From contig NZ_JACBZH010000001.1 in the NCBI RefSeq assembly GCF_013407855.1, positions 496,001 through 560,000 on the forward strand: a DNA stretch of 64,000 bases, in the 5' to 3' direction. Origin of the DNA: Actinopolymorpha rutila. Its GTDB lineage: Bacteria > Actinomycetota > Actinomycetes > Propionibacteriales > Actinopolymorphaceae. Below the pieces are notes generated by a model, which saw only the letters and a program-made list of their open reading frames with translations, was not told where the DNA came from and ran no database searches. How positions within the stretch are numbered: the stretch's first letter is position 1; each line of letters opens with the position of its first letter. A program made the position numbers and the translations under genes. This document shows, one piece after another, positions 42,562 to 51,926 of this stretch.

Positions 42562-44202
42562 TCACAGATCGAACGACAGGACGGTGACCGAGTGGGGCGG
42601 GAAGTCGTACTCGCCGGACGGTACGTCCACCCGGCCGCGCCGGCGGACGCCGACGTTGTCGGGGTTGCTCAGGCTGTTGGCGGCGAGCACGTCGTCGACG
42701 TCGGCGCCGAGGTCGCGGACGTCCGCGCTGGACGGCAACGACTCGGCCCTGCCGTCCAGGACGATGCGTGCCCGAATCGGTGCCGCCCGGTACCGGTTGA
42801 TGACCGCGACGCGCAGGGAACGCCGGTCCTCGGTGAGAGTCGCGCTCACGTCGAGGTAGGCGACGACGGCGGGACGTGTGGTGTGCCGGCCGCCGCGCTC
42901 GCGTTCGTCGCCCTGGCGTACTGCGGTGGATCGGGCAGGGCCGTCGACCTGTGTCGCGAGCGCCCGGCTGCCCAGGGAGTTCTGGTACAGGTCCCACACG
43001 TGGTAGGACGCCGACTTCACCGCGCCGCCGGGCCGGGCGACCACAAGGCCGTTGGCATTGACCAGGTTGACCGTGTTCGCCATCGTCGGCGGTACGGGGA
43101 GGCCTGCGCCACGGTGCAGGGTGTGGAACACCCCGGCGTAGAACAACGCGTCCGCGAGCGTTCGGGGGCTCCAGCGGTTGACCCGGAGGTTCGTCGGTGA
43201 CTCGTCGGGCGCGGCGACGTCACGGGGTACGACCCCGCCGTCGTCGGAGGGGAGCGGCTCGGGCCAGCTCGCGGGCTCCAGATGCCGGATGTTCCACTCG
43301 TCCAGCGCCAGTGCCAACGGCCGGTTGACACCAGCCTTCGCGGCCAGGTCGGCGACGAGGTGGGAGTAGTCCTGGATGCGTTGCTCGAAGTACGCAGGCT
43401 GCGCCACCACCGCGTCGTAGTCGTCGTCACCGGACGCCGCCGAGAACAGATGCGTACTCGCGGCGTACAGGTGGAGCGAGACGTAGTCGACCAGGTTCCC
43501 CGCCTGCTCCAGCAGCGGACGGGTCCACTCCTCCTGCTGCCACGGGATCCCGACCGCCACCAGCTTGAGGTCGGGGTCGACCAGCCGCATGAACCGCGCG
43601 TGCTCGCGGGCCGCGGCGGCGTACTCCTCCGCCGTGCGGTGGCCGTACTGCCAAGGTCCGTAGACCTCGTTGCCGATCCCCCAGTAGCGGACGCCGTACG
43701 GCTCGCGCCGGCCGTTCTCCACTCGTCGTCTGGTGTACGCCGTGTCGGCCCGGCTGTTGGTGTACTCCACCCAGCGCACCGCCTCGTCGACGTCCCGGCA
43801 GCTGTGCACGAGGTAGGGCTCCGTGCCGACTTCGGCGCACCAGGCCAGGAACTCGTCGGTGCCGAAGCGGTTGGTCTCCAGTCCGCCCCAGGCCAGCTCC
43901 AGCCGGCGCGGCCGCGAGTCGCGTGGGCCGATGCCGTCCTCCCAGTGGTACGGCGACGCGAAGTTGCCGCCCGGCCAGCGAACGACCGGCAGGCCGAGCT
44001 CCTGGCACAGTGTCAACACGTCCTTGCGCAGACCGTTTCGGACGCCGGGCCCGTCGTAGGACAACGGGGAGCCCTCGTCGAAGACACCGCCCTCGATGTT
44101 GCCGAAGAACGACGACTCGAGGAAGTGCCCGTAGATCTGCGGGTCGATGCGGCCGACCTCGCGGCTCCGGTCGATCAGGATGGTCGCGGACGGCTGGGTC
44201 AC
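42562..44202 (-). CDS. Alpha-L-arabinofuranosidase, GH51
   Basis: 546 residues. TIM barrel with acid/base E179 (WGIGNEVYGPW) and nucleophile E302 (LALDEWNI), both in GH51 context, plus VVRWPGGNF and a C-terminal beta-sandwich (about 395-546). It releases terminal alpha-L-arabinofuranose inside the cell; there is no signal peptide. GTG 44202 follows GGGAGAG. It is downstream of the sulfatase on the same strand (89 bp), likely in one regulon. Confidence 0.92.
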   Translation of the reverse strand: MTQPSATILIDRSREVGRIDPQIYGHFLESSFFGNIEGGVFDEGSPLSYDGPGVRNGLRKDVLTLCQELGLPVVRWPGGNFASPYHWEDGIGPRDSRPRRLELAWGGLETNRFGTDEFLAWCAEVGTEPYLVHSCRDVDEAVRWVEYTNSRADTAYTRRRVENGRREPYGVRYWGIGNEVYGPWQYGHRTAEEYAAAAREHARFMRLVDPDLKLVAVGIPWQQEEWTRPLLEQAGNLVDYVSLHLYAASTHLFSAASGDDDYDAVVAQPAYFEQRIQDYSHLVADLAAKAGVNRPLALALDEWNIRHLEPASWPEPLPSDDGGVVPRDVAAPDESPTNLRVNRWSPRTLADALFYAGVFHTLHRGAGLPVPPTMANTVNLVNANGLVVARPGGAVKSASYHVWDLYQNSLGSRALATQVDGPARSTAVRQGDERERGGRHTTRPAVVAYLDVSATLTEDRRSLRVAVINRYRAAPIRARIVLDGRAESLPSSADVRDLGADVDDVLAANSLSNPDNVGVRRRGRVDVPSGEYDFPPHSVTVLSFDL

Positions 44203-44241
44203 GAGTGCTCTCCCTGGGGCGGTCGTCCTGCTGCGGCTTGG

Positions 44242-44270
44242 GAAAGGTGGGTCACCTGCTCGCCCCTTTC
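44242..44270 (-). repeat. Hairpin between sulfatase and GH51 genes
   Basis: GAAAGG (44242-44247) pairs with CCTTTC (44265-44270), with two further G-C pairs after a one-base bulge. It could reduce read-through from the sulfatase to GH51 or be a protein site; evidence is weak. Confidence 0.25.
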
Positions 44271-44291
44271 GACATCAGGGCAGTGCGGTAG

Positions 44292-45731
44292 TCACGGGAG
44301 CGTCGTGTCGACCAGCGCCGCCAGGACTGCCGCCTGGAGGTCCTGTCGCGCCTCGGAATACCTCGGATCGGCCGAGAGGTCGTGCAACTCGTGGGGGTCC
44401 GTGTCGAGGTCGAAGAGTTCGGTGAAGACGGTCCCGTCCCGGTGGATGGTGACGAGCTTGCGCTGTCCGTCGGTGACGGTGAGGAAGCCCTCGCCCTCCG
44501 CGAAGACGTACCGATGCCCGGCGCCGTCGAGGTTCCGGCCGTCCGGCACGGCTCCGCTCGGTGTGCCATCACCGGAGGTCCCATCCGCGGAGACACCCGC
44601 GGCCTCGACGAGCGTGGGGTGGACGTCGACGAGACTGGTGAGCCGGTCCGTGCGCGTCCCCGCGCCGGCGCGTCCCGGTCGCCGCAGCAACAGCGGGACG
44701 TGCAGGACATCCTCGTACGCGCAGGCGTTCTTGCCCCAGAATCCATGGTTGCCGAGCATCTCGCCGTGGTCGCAGGTGAAGATCACCAGGAGGTTGTCGC
44801 CGAACCGCTCCTCCGCGGCGCGCAGGATCTCGCCGATCTGGTCATCGATCAGGGCGACGTTCGCGAGGTAGTGCAGGCGCAACCGATGCCAGTAGTCCTC
44901 GTCCCGGTCGTGGTAGCCCGCGCCTTCCACCGCCCCCGCGGCCGAACCGTGGAAGCTCCGATAGTGGAAGCGACGAGGGTCGCTCCACTCCTCGGGCACG
45001 ACCGTCGCCTCGCCGACCAGTGTCTCGTCCACCCGGCTGAGGTACTCCTTCGGCGGGTCGAAGGGAAAGTGTGGCCCGCTGAACGACACCCAGCCGAAGA
45101 ACGGCCTGCTGTCGTCGTGTGACCCGATCCACTCGCACGCCTTGCGGCCGACCCAGGCGTCCGGATGCCACTCCGCAGGCCCGGGGAACGTGAACACCTT
45201 GCGGGCCTCACGGTCCCAGACGGCGGATCGGTAGTCGGCGAGATGCCCCGCCGCGTCGAGCTCGCGGGCGTAGTCGTCGTAGAACCAGACCGAGACCTGC
45301 TTGTCGTCCTGCAGTGCGAGGTGTTCGATGCCGAGACTCTCGTAGTACGCCCGGAACTCGTCGTACGGCAGAGTGCGGTCGGGCCGGGTGCTGCCGTACG
45401 GCACCGGCGTGTAGTGGCACTTGCCGATGTGCCCGACGGTGTAACCGGCCGTGCCGAGAGTGGTGTAGAGGTTGGGAATGTCCGCCGACAGGGTGGTGTC
45501 CCGGAAGTTGCTGTACGCTTGGTGGTTGCGCGGATAGCGGCCGGTGACGAGGGACGCGCGACTCGGCAGACACCACGGGCTCGCCGTGTAGGCGCGGTCG
45601 AAGACGGTGCCCGCATCGGCCAGCGCGTCGAGGTGTGGTGTCGCCACCGCCTGCCCGCCGTAACATCCGAGCGCGTCCCGGCGAAGTTCGTCGGCGGTGA
45701 TCAAGAGTATGGCCGGGCGGTCACCGGTCAC
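44292..45731 (-). CDS. Sulfatase (formylglycine type)
   Basis: 479 residues of the arylsulfatase/choline-sulfatase-like family. The modification motif CLPSR starts at C54, which must be converted to formylglycine; metal ligands are in ITADELRRD (D14) and FTCDHGEMLGNHG. It has no signal peptide, so it acts on an imported sulfated sugar or ester. The maturation enzyme is not in the window. GTG 45731 is preceded by GAGGA at 10 nt. It shares strand and neighbourhood with GH51 and a Gfo/Idh/MocA gene, consistent with sulfated glycan use. Confidence 0.88.
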   Translation of the reverse strand: MTGDRPAILLITADELRRDALGCYGGQAVATPHLDALADAGTVFDRAYTASPWCLPSRASLVTGRYPRNHQAYSNFRDTTLSADIPNLYTTLGTAGYTVGHIGKCHYTPVPYGSTRPDRTLPYDEFRAYYESLGIEHLALQDDKQVSVWFYDDYARELDAAGHLADYRSAVWDREARKVFTFPGPAEWHPDAWVGRKACEWIGSHDDSRPFFGWVSFSGPHFPFDPPKEYLSRVDETLVGEATVVPEEWSDPRRFHYRSFHGSAAGAVEGAGYHDRDEDYWHRLRLHYLANVALIDDQIGEILRAAEERFGDNLLVIFTCDHGEMLGNHGFWGKNACAYEDVLHVPLLLRRPGRAGAGTRTDRLTSLVDVHPTLVEAAGVSADGTSGDGTPSGAVPDGRNLDGAGHRYVFAEGEGFLTVTDGQRKLVTIHRDGTVFTELFDLDTDPHELHDLSADPRYSEARQDLQAAVLAALVDTTLP

Positions 45732-45885
45732 GTCGGCACGTCCTCGCGGTAGTAGGTCGTCGTGTGTTCGGAATCCGAACCCGTCTGTCGTCGCGTGGCG
45801 GCGATGGTGTCAAGCGCGGCTTGCCAGGCCGGATCGGCGGCTCGGTAGACGATGAGCCGCCGGGTCGATACCTTCGTCGAGGACT

Positions 45886-45901
45886 GGTAAAGAACGTTAC
45901 C
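45886..45901. promoter_or_regulatory. 16-bp inverted repeat before the sulfatase gene
   Basis: GGTAA (45886-45890) and TTACC (45897-45901) flank AGAACG. The site is AT rich and lies in the 191-bp gap between the Gfo/Idh/MocA stop and the sulfatase start. It resembles a regulator-binding site; the regulator is not known. Confidence 0.4.
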
Positions 45902-45922
45902 TGTTGTGAGAACTCCGGGCGG

Positions 45923-46963
45923 TCAGGCGTAGCCGGTCTGGCGGCGGGCTTCCTCGATGATCCCGATCTGTCGCCGGACGCTCTCCGGCGTGACGAACAA
46001 GTCCGCGCCCGTACGCAGGGTCGCCTCCAGCCGGTCGTAGTAGCGCAACGCGGCCGACCTGGTGCCGCGGCCCAGCGTGCGGACCTCCTCCTGCCAGTCG
46101 ATCGTCTCGCCGCTGCCGTACCGTCGGCCCGCCGCCGGGCCCTCGTCCAGGTGTGGCGCGTTCGCGGCAGCGGCATCGAACCACCGGATCGTGAACGTCT
46201 GCCCGTCGCCGACCAGCGCGCCGGTGGTGCCGGTGATCTGCCAGCCCGGCTGGGGAATCGCCATGCACATGCTGGACTCGACCTCGGCCAGCGGCCCGCT
46301 CGGTCCCCGCAAGGTCAGCTTGACATGGTCCTCGGCGTCGCCCCGGCCGACCGTGTGCCGCAGGTCCGCGAACACCTCCGTCGGTTCCTCGCCCAGCAGC
46401 AGAAGGACCTGGTCGAGTACGTGCGGAACGGTGTTGGACAGTTCGCCGCCGCCGTACTTGCGAAGCGTCTGCCAGTCGGCCCGTCGCTGGAAGCGGTGCA
46501 CCGTACGCCGGAGCAGAACCAGCTTCCCCAGCAGGCCGGAAGCCAGGACGTCCCGTACGAAGTCGAAGTCGACGTCCAGGCGGCGCGGCAGGTAGCAGGT
46601 GAGCAGCCGGTCGGCCCGGTCGGCGGCGGCGATGAGTTCGTCCATCTCCGCCACCGACGCGGCCATCGGCTTCTCCACGACGACATGGGCGCCGGCTTCG
46701 AGCGCGGCGACGGTGAGTGGGACGTGGGTGTGGGAGGGCGAGGCGACGACCACGATGTCCAGGCCCTCGGTGCCGATCACACCCTCCGGGTCGGTGTGGG
46801 AGGCACAGCCGAAGCGCTCCTCGGCCTCCTGCCGTCGCTCCGCCACCGGGTCGGCGACCGCGGCCACCTCGAACCCCTCGTGGTCGGCGATCGCGTCGGC
46901 ATGGATGTTCCACCCGCTCCTGCCCAGCCCGATGATCCCGACCCGAACCGGTGCGTCCGCCAT
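45923..46963 (-). CDS. Gfo/Idh/MocA-family oxidoreductase
   Basis: 346 residues. Rossmann motif GLGRSGW at 12-18, VVVEKPMA near 95-102 with the conserved Lys, and NTVPHVLDQ near 178 with the likely catalytic His. Full family features are present, unlike the second copy at 2889-3998. GGAGGGG precedes ATG 46963. It is upstream of the sulfatase and GH51 on the same strand and may process the released sugar. Confidence 0.87.
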   Translation of the reverse strand: MADAPVRVGIIGLGRSGWNIHADAIADHEGFEVAAVADPVAERRQEAEERFGCASHTDPEGVIGTEGLDIVVVASPSHTHVPLTVAALEAGAHVVVEKPMAASVAEMDELIAAADRADRLLTCYLPRRLDVDFDFVRDVLASGLLGKLVLLRRTVHRFQRRADWQTLRKYGGGELSNTVPHVLDQVLLLLGEEPTEVFADLRHTVGRGDAEDHVKLTLRGPSGPLAEVESSMCMAIPQPGWQITGTTGALVGDGQTFTIRWFDAAAANAPHLDEGPAAGRRYGSGETIDWQEEVRTLGRGTRSAALRYYDRLEATLRTGADLFVTPESVRRQIGIIEEARRQTGYA

Positions 46964-47136
46964 GCCAGCCCCTCCGTCGTGCCTGTCGTGTTTGGCTGAG
47001 TACGGCCGGTGTCGTCACGGCCGTTGTGGTCAGCCTGCCGCCTGGACCGGGCGCGGTCCAAGCCGGCGGCCTGTGACGGCCAGAACCGGTCCGGCGGGCG
47101 CTCCGGGGACTCTCAGGTCCCGTTCAAGCAGCGCAC

Positions 47137-47142
47137 GTAGCC
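47137..47142 (+). promoter_or_regulatory. -10 box of the lipid kinase gene (leaderless)
   Basis: TAGCCT ends 7 nt before ATG 47150; there is no Shine-Dalgarno sequence. Confidence 0.5.
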
Positions 47143-47149
47143 TGGCCGG

Positions 47150-48088
47150 ATGGCAGGAGAGAAGCGGTTCGATCAGGTCGCGCTGGTGGTGAACTCCGGG
47201 TCGAGGAGCGGGGCCGCGGCGTTCGAGGAGGCCCAAGGGCGGCTCGGCGACCTCGGCGTACCGCTCGGTGAGTGCTATCAGGTCACCGACGGCACCCGGC
47301 TGCCGGAGGTCGTCGCCGAGGTCGCGGACCACCACGATCTGGTGATCGTCGGCGGCGGGGACGGCACGCTGAGTACGGCCGTCGACCACCTCGCGCCGCG
47401 CCGGGTCGCCCTCGGCGTGCTTCCGCTGGGAACGGCGAACGACTTCGCCCGTACGCTCCGGATCCCGTTCGACCTCGCCGGCGCCTGCGAGACGATCGCG
47501 CACGGCAAGGTGGTCGACGTCGACCTCGGCCGGATCGGCGACAACTACTTCGTCAACGTGGCCTCGGCCGGGCTTTCCGTCGGCGTCACCCGGGCCCTCA
47601 CCCCCAGGATGAAGCGCCGGCTGGGGCCGTTGGCGTACCCCCTCGCGGCGGGTCGTGCCTACCGCGCCCACCGGCCGTTCCGGGCCTGGCTGGAGTTCCC
47701 GGACGGCGACCACGCTCCGATGGAACTCGACGACCTGCTCCAGGTCGCGGTCGGCAACGGCCGGCACTACGGCGGCGGCAACGTCGTCTCGCCCACCGCG
47801 GGCATCGACGACAACACCCTGGACGTGTACGCCATCCCGGCGGGCCATCTCCGGGACCATCTCAGCATCGCGCGGCTCCTGCGGGACGGAAGTTTCGTCC
47901 GGCACCAGAACGTCGTGCACGTGACCACGCGCCGGCTGAACCTCCACTCCGAGCCCGAGCAGGCGGTGAACGTCGACGGCGAGGTGGTGGCGACCACCCC
48001 GCAGGAGTTCAGCGTGCAACGGAACGCGCTGGTCGTGCTCGTACCCCAGGAGTCCGACGCCGCGCGGCTGGACCCGCACCATCCCTGA
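47150..48088 (+). CDS. Diacylglycerol/sphingosine kinase-like lipid kinase
   Basis: 312 residues of the DAGK catalytic family (YegS/BmrU type). The nucleotide loop is GGGDGT at 68-73, followed by LPLGTANDFAR near 97-107 and the substrate half with NVASAGLSVGVT. Members phosphorylate diacylglycerol or related lipids using ATP. It stands alone on its strand, divergent from the Gfo/Idh/MocA gene and convergent with the VOC gene. Confidence 0.87.
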   Translation: MAGEKRFDQVALVVNSGSRSGAAAFEEAQGRLGDLGVPLGECYQVTDGTRLPEVVAEVADHHDLVIVGGGDGTLSTAVDHLAPRRVALGVLPLGTANDFARTLRIPFDLAGACETIAHGKVVDVDLGRIGDNYFVNVASAGLSVGVTRALTPRMKRRLGPLAYPLAAGRAYRAHRPFRAWLEFPDGDHAPMELDDLLQVAVGNGRHYGGGNVVSPTAGIDDNTLDVYAIPAGHLRDHLSIARLLRDGSFVRHQNVVHVTTRRLNLHSEPEQAVNVDGEVVATTPQEFSVQRNALVVLVPQESDAARLDPHHP

Positions 48089-48117
48089 CGCGGGAACCCA
48101 GCTGGGGCCAGCCGGGA

Positions 48118-48567
48118 CTACTGGACGCAGAACACGTTGCCCTCCGGGTCGGTCATGACCACGTGGTCGGTCCCCGGCTCCGACACCACCCGCAGCACCT
48201 TCGCGCCGTGCTCCCGCAGCCGGGACACCTCGTCGTCGCGACGCCCGGGCTCGGCGTGCACGTCGAGGTGGAGTTTGTTCTTGCCCGGTGTCGGGTCGGG
48301 CACGGCCTGGAACAGCAGCCGCCGGCCCAGGCCCACCCCGGTCGATTCGTCCACCGGGTCGTCGGGATGGCGTACGGCGGCGGCGTGCAACCACACCTTG
48401 CGCCCGTCCACCTCGGTGTACTGCGCGTCGGTGACGACGCCCGCGCCGAGCAAACGGTCGATCAGTGCGGAGTGGTCCTCCACCTCGTAGCCGAGGGCGA
48501 ACGCCCAGAAGTCGGCCAGTCGCAGCGGCTCCGCGCAGTCGACGACGAGCTTCCAGTGCAGAGCCAT
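48118..48567 (-). CDS. VOC-family glyoxalase-like protein
   Basis: 149 residues, same subgroup as the protein at 9142-9597: start LHWKLVVDCAEPLRLADFWAFALGY, middle NKLHLDVHA, end VMTDPEGNVFCVQ. It likely binds a small ligand or metal; function unknown. GGGAGGA precedes ATG 48567. It is divergent from a CGNR regulator with 40 bp between the starts, so the two probably share control. Confidence 0.8.
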   Translation of the reverse strand: MALHWKLVVDCAEPLRLADFWAFALGYEVEDHSALIDRLLGAGVVTDAQYTEVDGRKVWLHAAAVRHPDDPVDESTGVGLGRRLLFQAVPDPTPGKNKLHLDVHAEPGRRDDEVSRLREHGAKVLRVVSEPGTDHVVMTDPEGNVFCVQ

Positions 48568-48595
48568 GAGTCCTCCCGGTGAAGTCGACACCAGT

Positions 48596-48601
48596 TATAG
48601 T
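48596..48601 (+). promoter_or_regulatory. -10 box of the CGNR gene (leaderless)
   Basis: TATAGT ends 6 nt before GTG 48608. This spacing decides the start: an in-frame ATG at 48566 would lie upstream of the promoter and inside the divergent gene. Confidence 0.55.
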
Positions 48602-48607
48602 GGTTAC

Positions 48608-49276
48608 GTGTCCGTGCCCGCAACCGGTCTGCCCATGCACTCCCGGGACGGCGCCCAGTGGATCTTCGATCCGGGTGCCCTCTGCCTGGAGCTCCTGGTC
48701 ACCGGCGGGCCCGGGCCGCTGGCGAGGTGGGAGACGCTCGACCGACCCGAGGGCCTGCGCAGCTGGTTGGCGGACTCCCGGCTCCACCTCGACCCGGCGC
48801 AGGTGGACGTCACCGCCGAGGCGCTGGCATCGGCCCGCCGGGTACGCGACGCCCTGTGGCGCCTGGTCCACGACGCGGTCCACGGCGCGGTCCACGGCAG
48901 GGACGAGGACCCCGGCGGAGGCACGGACGAGGACTCGGGGCTGACGCCGACCCCAGCGGACCTGGCCGAGGTCAACCGTGCTGCCGCTCGCCCACCACTC
49001 GCGCCGCGGCTCGCCGCCGACGGAACGCACGGCTGGCAGCTTCCCGCCGACGTCGAGCAGGTGGTCTCGACCGTCGCCCGGGACGCGATCGACTTGCTGA
49101 CCGGCCCGTTCGCCGACCGGATCCGGGAGTGCGACGCGCACAACTGCCGGCTGGTCTTCGTGGACACCTCACGGCCCGGCCGGCGGCGGTGGTGCTCGAT
49201 GGAACGCTGCGGCAACCGCCACAAGCTCCGTGCGCTTCGCGCCCGTCGCGATCCGAAGGAGCAGTCGCCGTCCTGA
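48608..49276 (+). CDS. CGNR zinc-finger / ABATE-domain regulator
   Basis: 222 residues. The N-terminal ABATE domain (about 10-160, DGAQWIFDPGALCLELLVTGG) is thought to sense a ligand. The C-terminal CGNR motif has C-x4-C (CDAHNC) and C-x4-CGNR (CSMERCGNRHK), forming a zinc-binding DNA-binding unit. Members are taken to be transcription regulators. A short HGAVHGR repeat lies near residue 88. It likely controls itself and the divergent VOC gene. Confidence 0.8.
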   Translation: MSVPATGLPMHSRDGAQWIFDPGALCLELLVTGGPGPLARWETLDRPEGLRSWLADSRLHLDPAQVDVTAEALASARRVRDALWRLVHDAVHGAVHGRDEDPGGGTDEDSGLTPTPADLAEVNRAAARPPLAPRLAADGTHGWQLPADVEQVVSTVARDAIDLLTGPFADRIRECDAHNCRLVFVDTSRPGRRRWCSMERCGNRHKLRALRARRDPKEQSPS

Positions 49277-49401
49277 CGAAGGCCGTCCGCGCGCTGGGCC
49301 GTGCTGTGGGTCCTGAGCATGTCGCCCCACGCCTCGGGTAGGAGCGCCCTACAGCAACACGCCCTTGACAGGCGACGTCGGCGCGCGGGAGTGGGGACGA
49401 G

Positions 49402-50994
49402 ATGACCAGACATGCCAGCGTGTGGTTCGCCGGACCGGATGGGCCGACCTACCCGGCCCTGGACACCGACCTGGATGTCGATGTCGCGGTGGTCGGCGGC
49501 GGCCTGGTCGGCCTCACCACCGCACTGCTCGCCCAGCGCGCGGGCCTGCAGACCGTCGTACTCGAGGCCCGTCGGCTCGCCTCCGGGTCCTCCGGGCACA
49601 CCACCGCCAAGGTCACCACGCAACACGGCCTGATCTACGCCGAACTCGCCAAGCGGCACGGCTGGACCGCCGCCGGTCAGTACGCCGCGGCCAACTCGGC
49701 CGGCATGGAGCTGGTGACCGACCTGGTGGAGCGGTCCGGCATCGACTGCCAGCTGACCCGGGCGCCGTCCTACGCGTACACCCTGGACGAGGCGCGCGTC
49801 GGCGAGCTCGAGGCCGAGGTCGCCGCGGCCACCCGAGTCGGGCTCGATGCCACCCTGGCCGACACCGCCGAGCATCCTTTCGACGTCGCGGCCGCCGTCC
49901 GCTTCGACGACCAACTGCACTTCCACCCGGTCCGCTACCTGCGCGCGGTCGCGGCCGCCGCGGTCGAGGCCGGTGCCGGCATCCACGAGTCCACCCGGGT
50001 CACCGACGTGTCCGAGGGGCGCGACCACACGGTCACGGTGACCACGTCCTCCGGTGTGGTCCGGGCCCGGCACGTCGTGATGGCGACCCTGCTGCCGCTG
50101 GGCATGATCGGCGGGTACTTCGCCCGTACGCGGCCGCAGCGGTCGTACGGCCTGGCCGCGCGGCTGCGTGGTCCCGCACCGACCGCGATGGCGTTGTCGG
50201 TCGACCAGCCCACCCGGTCGACGCGGCCGTGGCTGGGCCCCGGCCCGAACGGCATCGTCGTCGTCGGCAACGGCCACGAGACGGGCGCGTCGGAGGTCGA
50301 CACCGAGGAACAGGTCCGCGACCTGGTGGAGTGGACGCGGAAGGTGTTCGACGTGGAGGACGTGGAGTACACCTGGTCCGCGCAGGACTTCACCACCCCC
50401 GACCACATCCCGTACGTCGGAGCCGCGCCCGGCCACCATGCGGTCTGGGTCGCCACCGGGTTCGGCAAGTGGGGGCTGAGCAACGGGTCCGCCGCCGCGA
50501 TGATGCTGGTCGACGCCATGTCCGGCCGCTCCAACCCGTGGGCGCCGGCGTTCGACGCCCGCCGGATCGGCGACGTACGCGGAGTGGTCAGGACGGTCAC
50601 CGACAACCTGCATGTCGGCAAGGAGTTCGTCGGCGGCTACCTCGGTACGCCCGAGTCGCGGACGCTGGACCAGGTGCTCCCGGGAACCGGTGGGCTGATC
50701 CGGGTGGGCGGACAGGCGATGGGCGTCTACCGCGACCCGGCCGGCAACCTGCACGGCGTACGACCGACCTGCTCGCACCTCGGCTGCCGGCTGCACTGGA
50801 ACGCGGCGGAGACCAGCTGGGACTGCAACTGCCACGGGTCCCGCTTCGATCCCGACGGTGCCGTCCTCACCGGCCCGGCGACCAGCCCGCTCCAGCCGCG
50901 CGACCCGGAGGCCACGGTGAACGCCCACCGGGACGAGGACGCGGAGGGCGACGACCCGGAGACGACGGACGCGGAGGGCCGGAGCAGCGCGTGA
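49402..50994 (+). CDS. FAD-dependent oxidoreductase with C-terminal Rieske domain
   Basis: 530 residues. Residues about 25-390 are a DAO-type flavin fold (VAVVGGGLVGLTTALLA, then ATGFGKWGLSNG near 352). Residues about 430-515 are a Rieske [2Fe-2S] domain with C457-x-H459 and C475-x2-H478. This YhfW-like fusion oxidises amines or other small molecules and passes electrons to the iron-sulfur cluster; the substrate is not known. The tail after 510 is acidic and disordered. GGAG and GGGG lie before ATG 49402. Confidence 0.88.
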   Translation: MTRHASVWFAGPDGPTYPALDTDLDVDVAVVGGGLVGLTTALLAQRAGLQTVVLEARRLASGSSGHTTAKVTTQHGLIYAELAKRHGWTAAGQYAAANSAGMELVTDLVERSGIDCQLTRAPSYAYTLDEARVGELEAEVAAATRVGLDATLADTAEHPFDVAAAVRFDDQLHFHPVRYLRAVAAAAVEAGAGIHESTRVTDVSEGRDHTVTVTTSSGVVRARHVVMATLLPLGMIGGYFARTRPQRSYGLAARLRGPAPTAMALSVDQPTRSTRPWLGPGPNGIVVVGNGHETGASEVDTEEQVRDLVEWTRKVFDVEDVEYTWSAQDFTTPDHIPYVGAAPGHHAVWVATGFGKWGLSNGSAAAMMLVDAMSGRSNPWAPAFDARRIGDVRGVVRTVTDNLHVGKEFVGGYLGTPESRTLDQVLPGTGGLIRVGGQAMGVYRDPAGNLHGVRPTCSHLGCRLHWNAAETSWDCNCHGSRFDPDGAVLTGPATSPLQPRDPEATVNAHRDEDAEGDDPETTDAEGRSSA

Positions 50995-51080
50995 ACCACC
51001 GATGAGTTTGCCCACCCCCGGGTGTCGGTACGGGAGAGCGTGATCCTCCCGACTCCGCTCACCGACCCCGGAGGTGCCCA

Positions 51081-51560
51081 GTGGTCCCCGACAAGCTCAC
51101 CACCTGCCTGTGGTTCGACGGCCAGGCCGAGGCCGCGGCCAACTACTACGTCTCGATCTTCAAGAACGCCTCGCTCGGCAGCATCGACCACTACAGCGAG
51201 GCCGGACCCGGCGAGGCCGGCTCCGTCATCACCGCCGAGTTCGAGCTGAACGGCCAGCAGTTCGTCGCGCTCAACGGCGGCCCGCAGTTCAGGTTCACCG
51301 AGGCGATCTCGTTCCAGATTCCGTGCGCGGACCAGGACGAGGTGGACTACTACTGGAACCGGCTCAGCGAGGGCGGGGAAGAGGGCCCGTGCGGCTGGCT
51401 GAAGGACCGGTTCGGGGTGTCCTGGCAGGTCGTGCCCACGATGCTGCCCAAGCTGCTGACCGACCCCGACCCGGAGCGGTCGAGGCGGGCGTACGAAGCG
51501 ATGTACACCATGCACAAGATCGACATCGCGGCGATGGAGAAGGCCGTCGCGGGCGGCTGA
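51081..51560 (+). CDS. PhnB-like VOC-family protein
   Basis: 159 residues starting KLTTCLWFDGQAEAAANYYVSIFKNASLG, the signature of the 3-demethylubiquinone methyltransferase-like VOC group, with FQIPCADQDEVDYYWNRLSEGG and GWLKDRFGVSWQVVP. GGAGG stands 7 nt before GTG 51081. Genes of this group often travel with YCII/ECF sigma modules such as the one that follows at 52.1 kb. Confidence 0.85.
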   Translation: MVPDKLTTCLWFDGQAEAAANYYVSIFKNASLGSIDHYSEAGPGEAGSVITAEFELNGQQFVALNGGPQFRFTEAISFQIPCADQDEVDYYWNRLSEGGEEGPCGWLKDRFGVSWQVVPTMLPKLLTDPDPERSRRAYEAMYTMHKIDIAAMEKAVAGG

Positions 51561-51596
51561 CCCGCGGCCCGTGCGACCCCCCCGGGTCCTCTCGGT

Positions 51597-51926
51597 CTAC
51601 TCCCCGGACACGGCCATCTCGCCGAGTTCGGACCAGTCGTCCCCGGGCACCTTGAAGTTGACGATGCGCGGCGTCTGGGCGAGATGGGGCGGCAGCGTCC
51701 GGCGTGCCTCCTGGAAGTGCGCCGACTGCACGTGCGCCGCGCCCGCGTCGTCGTCGCGGAACGCCTCGACCAGGACGTACTCCGTCGGGTCGTCCAGGCT
51801 GCGCGACCAGTCGAACCACAGGCAGCCGGGCTCGCTCCGCGTGGCCTGGGTGAAGTCGGCGACGATCGCGGGCCACCGGTCGGCGTCCTCGGGCCGTACG
51901 CGGAACTTCGCGGTGATGAAGATCAT
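51597..51926 (-). CDS. Antibiotic-biosynthesis-monooxygenase (ABM) fold protein
   Basis: 109 residues of a ferredoxin-like fold: IFITAKFRVRPEDADRW, SEPGCLWFDWSRSLDDPTEYVLVEAF, H in AAHVQSAHF, all typical of the ABM (YgiN-like) family, which includes quinol monooxygenases and heme-degrading relatives. GGGGAGG before ATG 51926 fixes the start; an in-frame start 33 nt upstream has no such site. It is opposite in strand to the flanking ECF-module genes. Confidence 0.75.
   Translation of the reverse strand: MIFITAKFRVRPEDADRWPAIVADFTQATRSEPGCLWFDWSRSLDDPTEYVLVEAFRDDDAGAAHVQSAHFQEARRTLPPHLAQTPRIVNFKVPGDDWSELGEMAVSGE

Noticed and set aside
49366-49371. TTGACA as -35 of the flavin-Rieske gene
   Set aside because: No -10-like hexamer stands 16-19 bp downstream.
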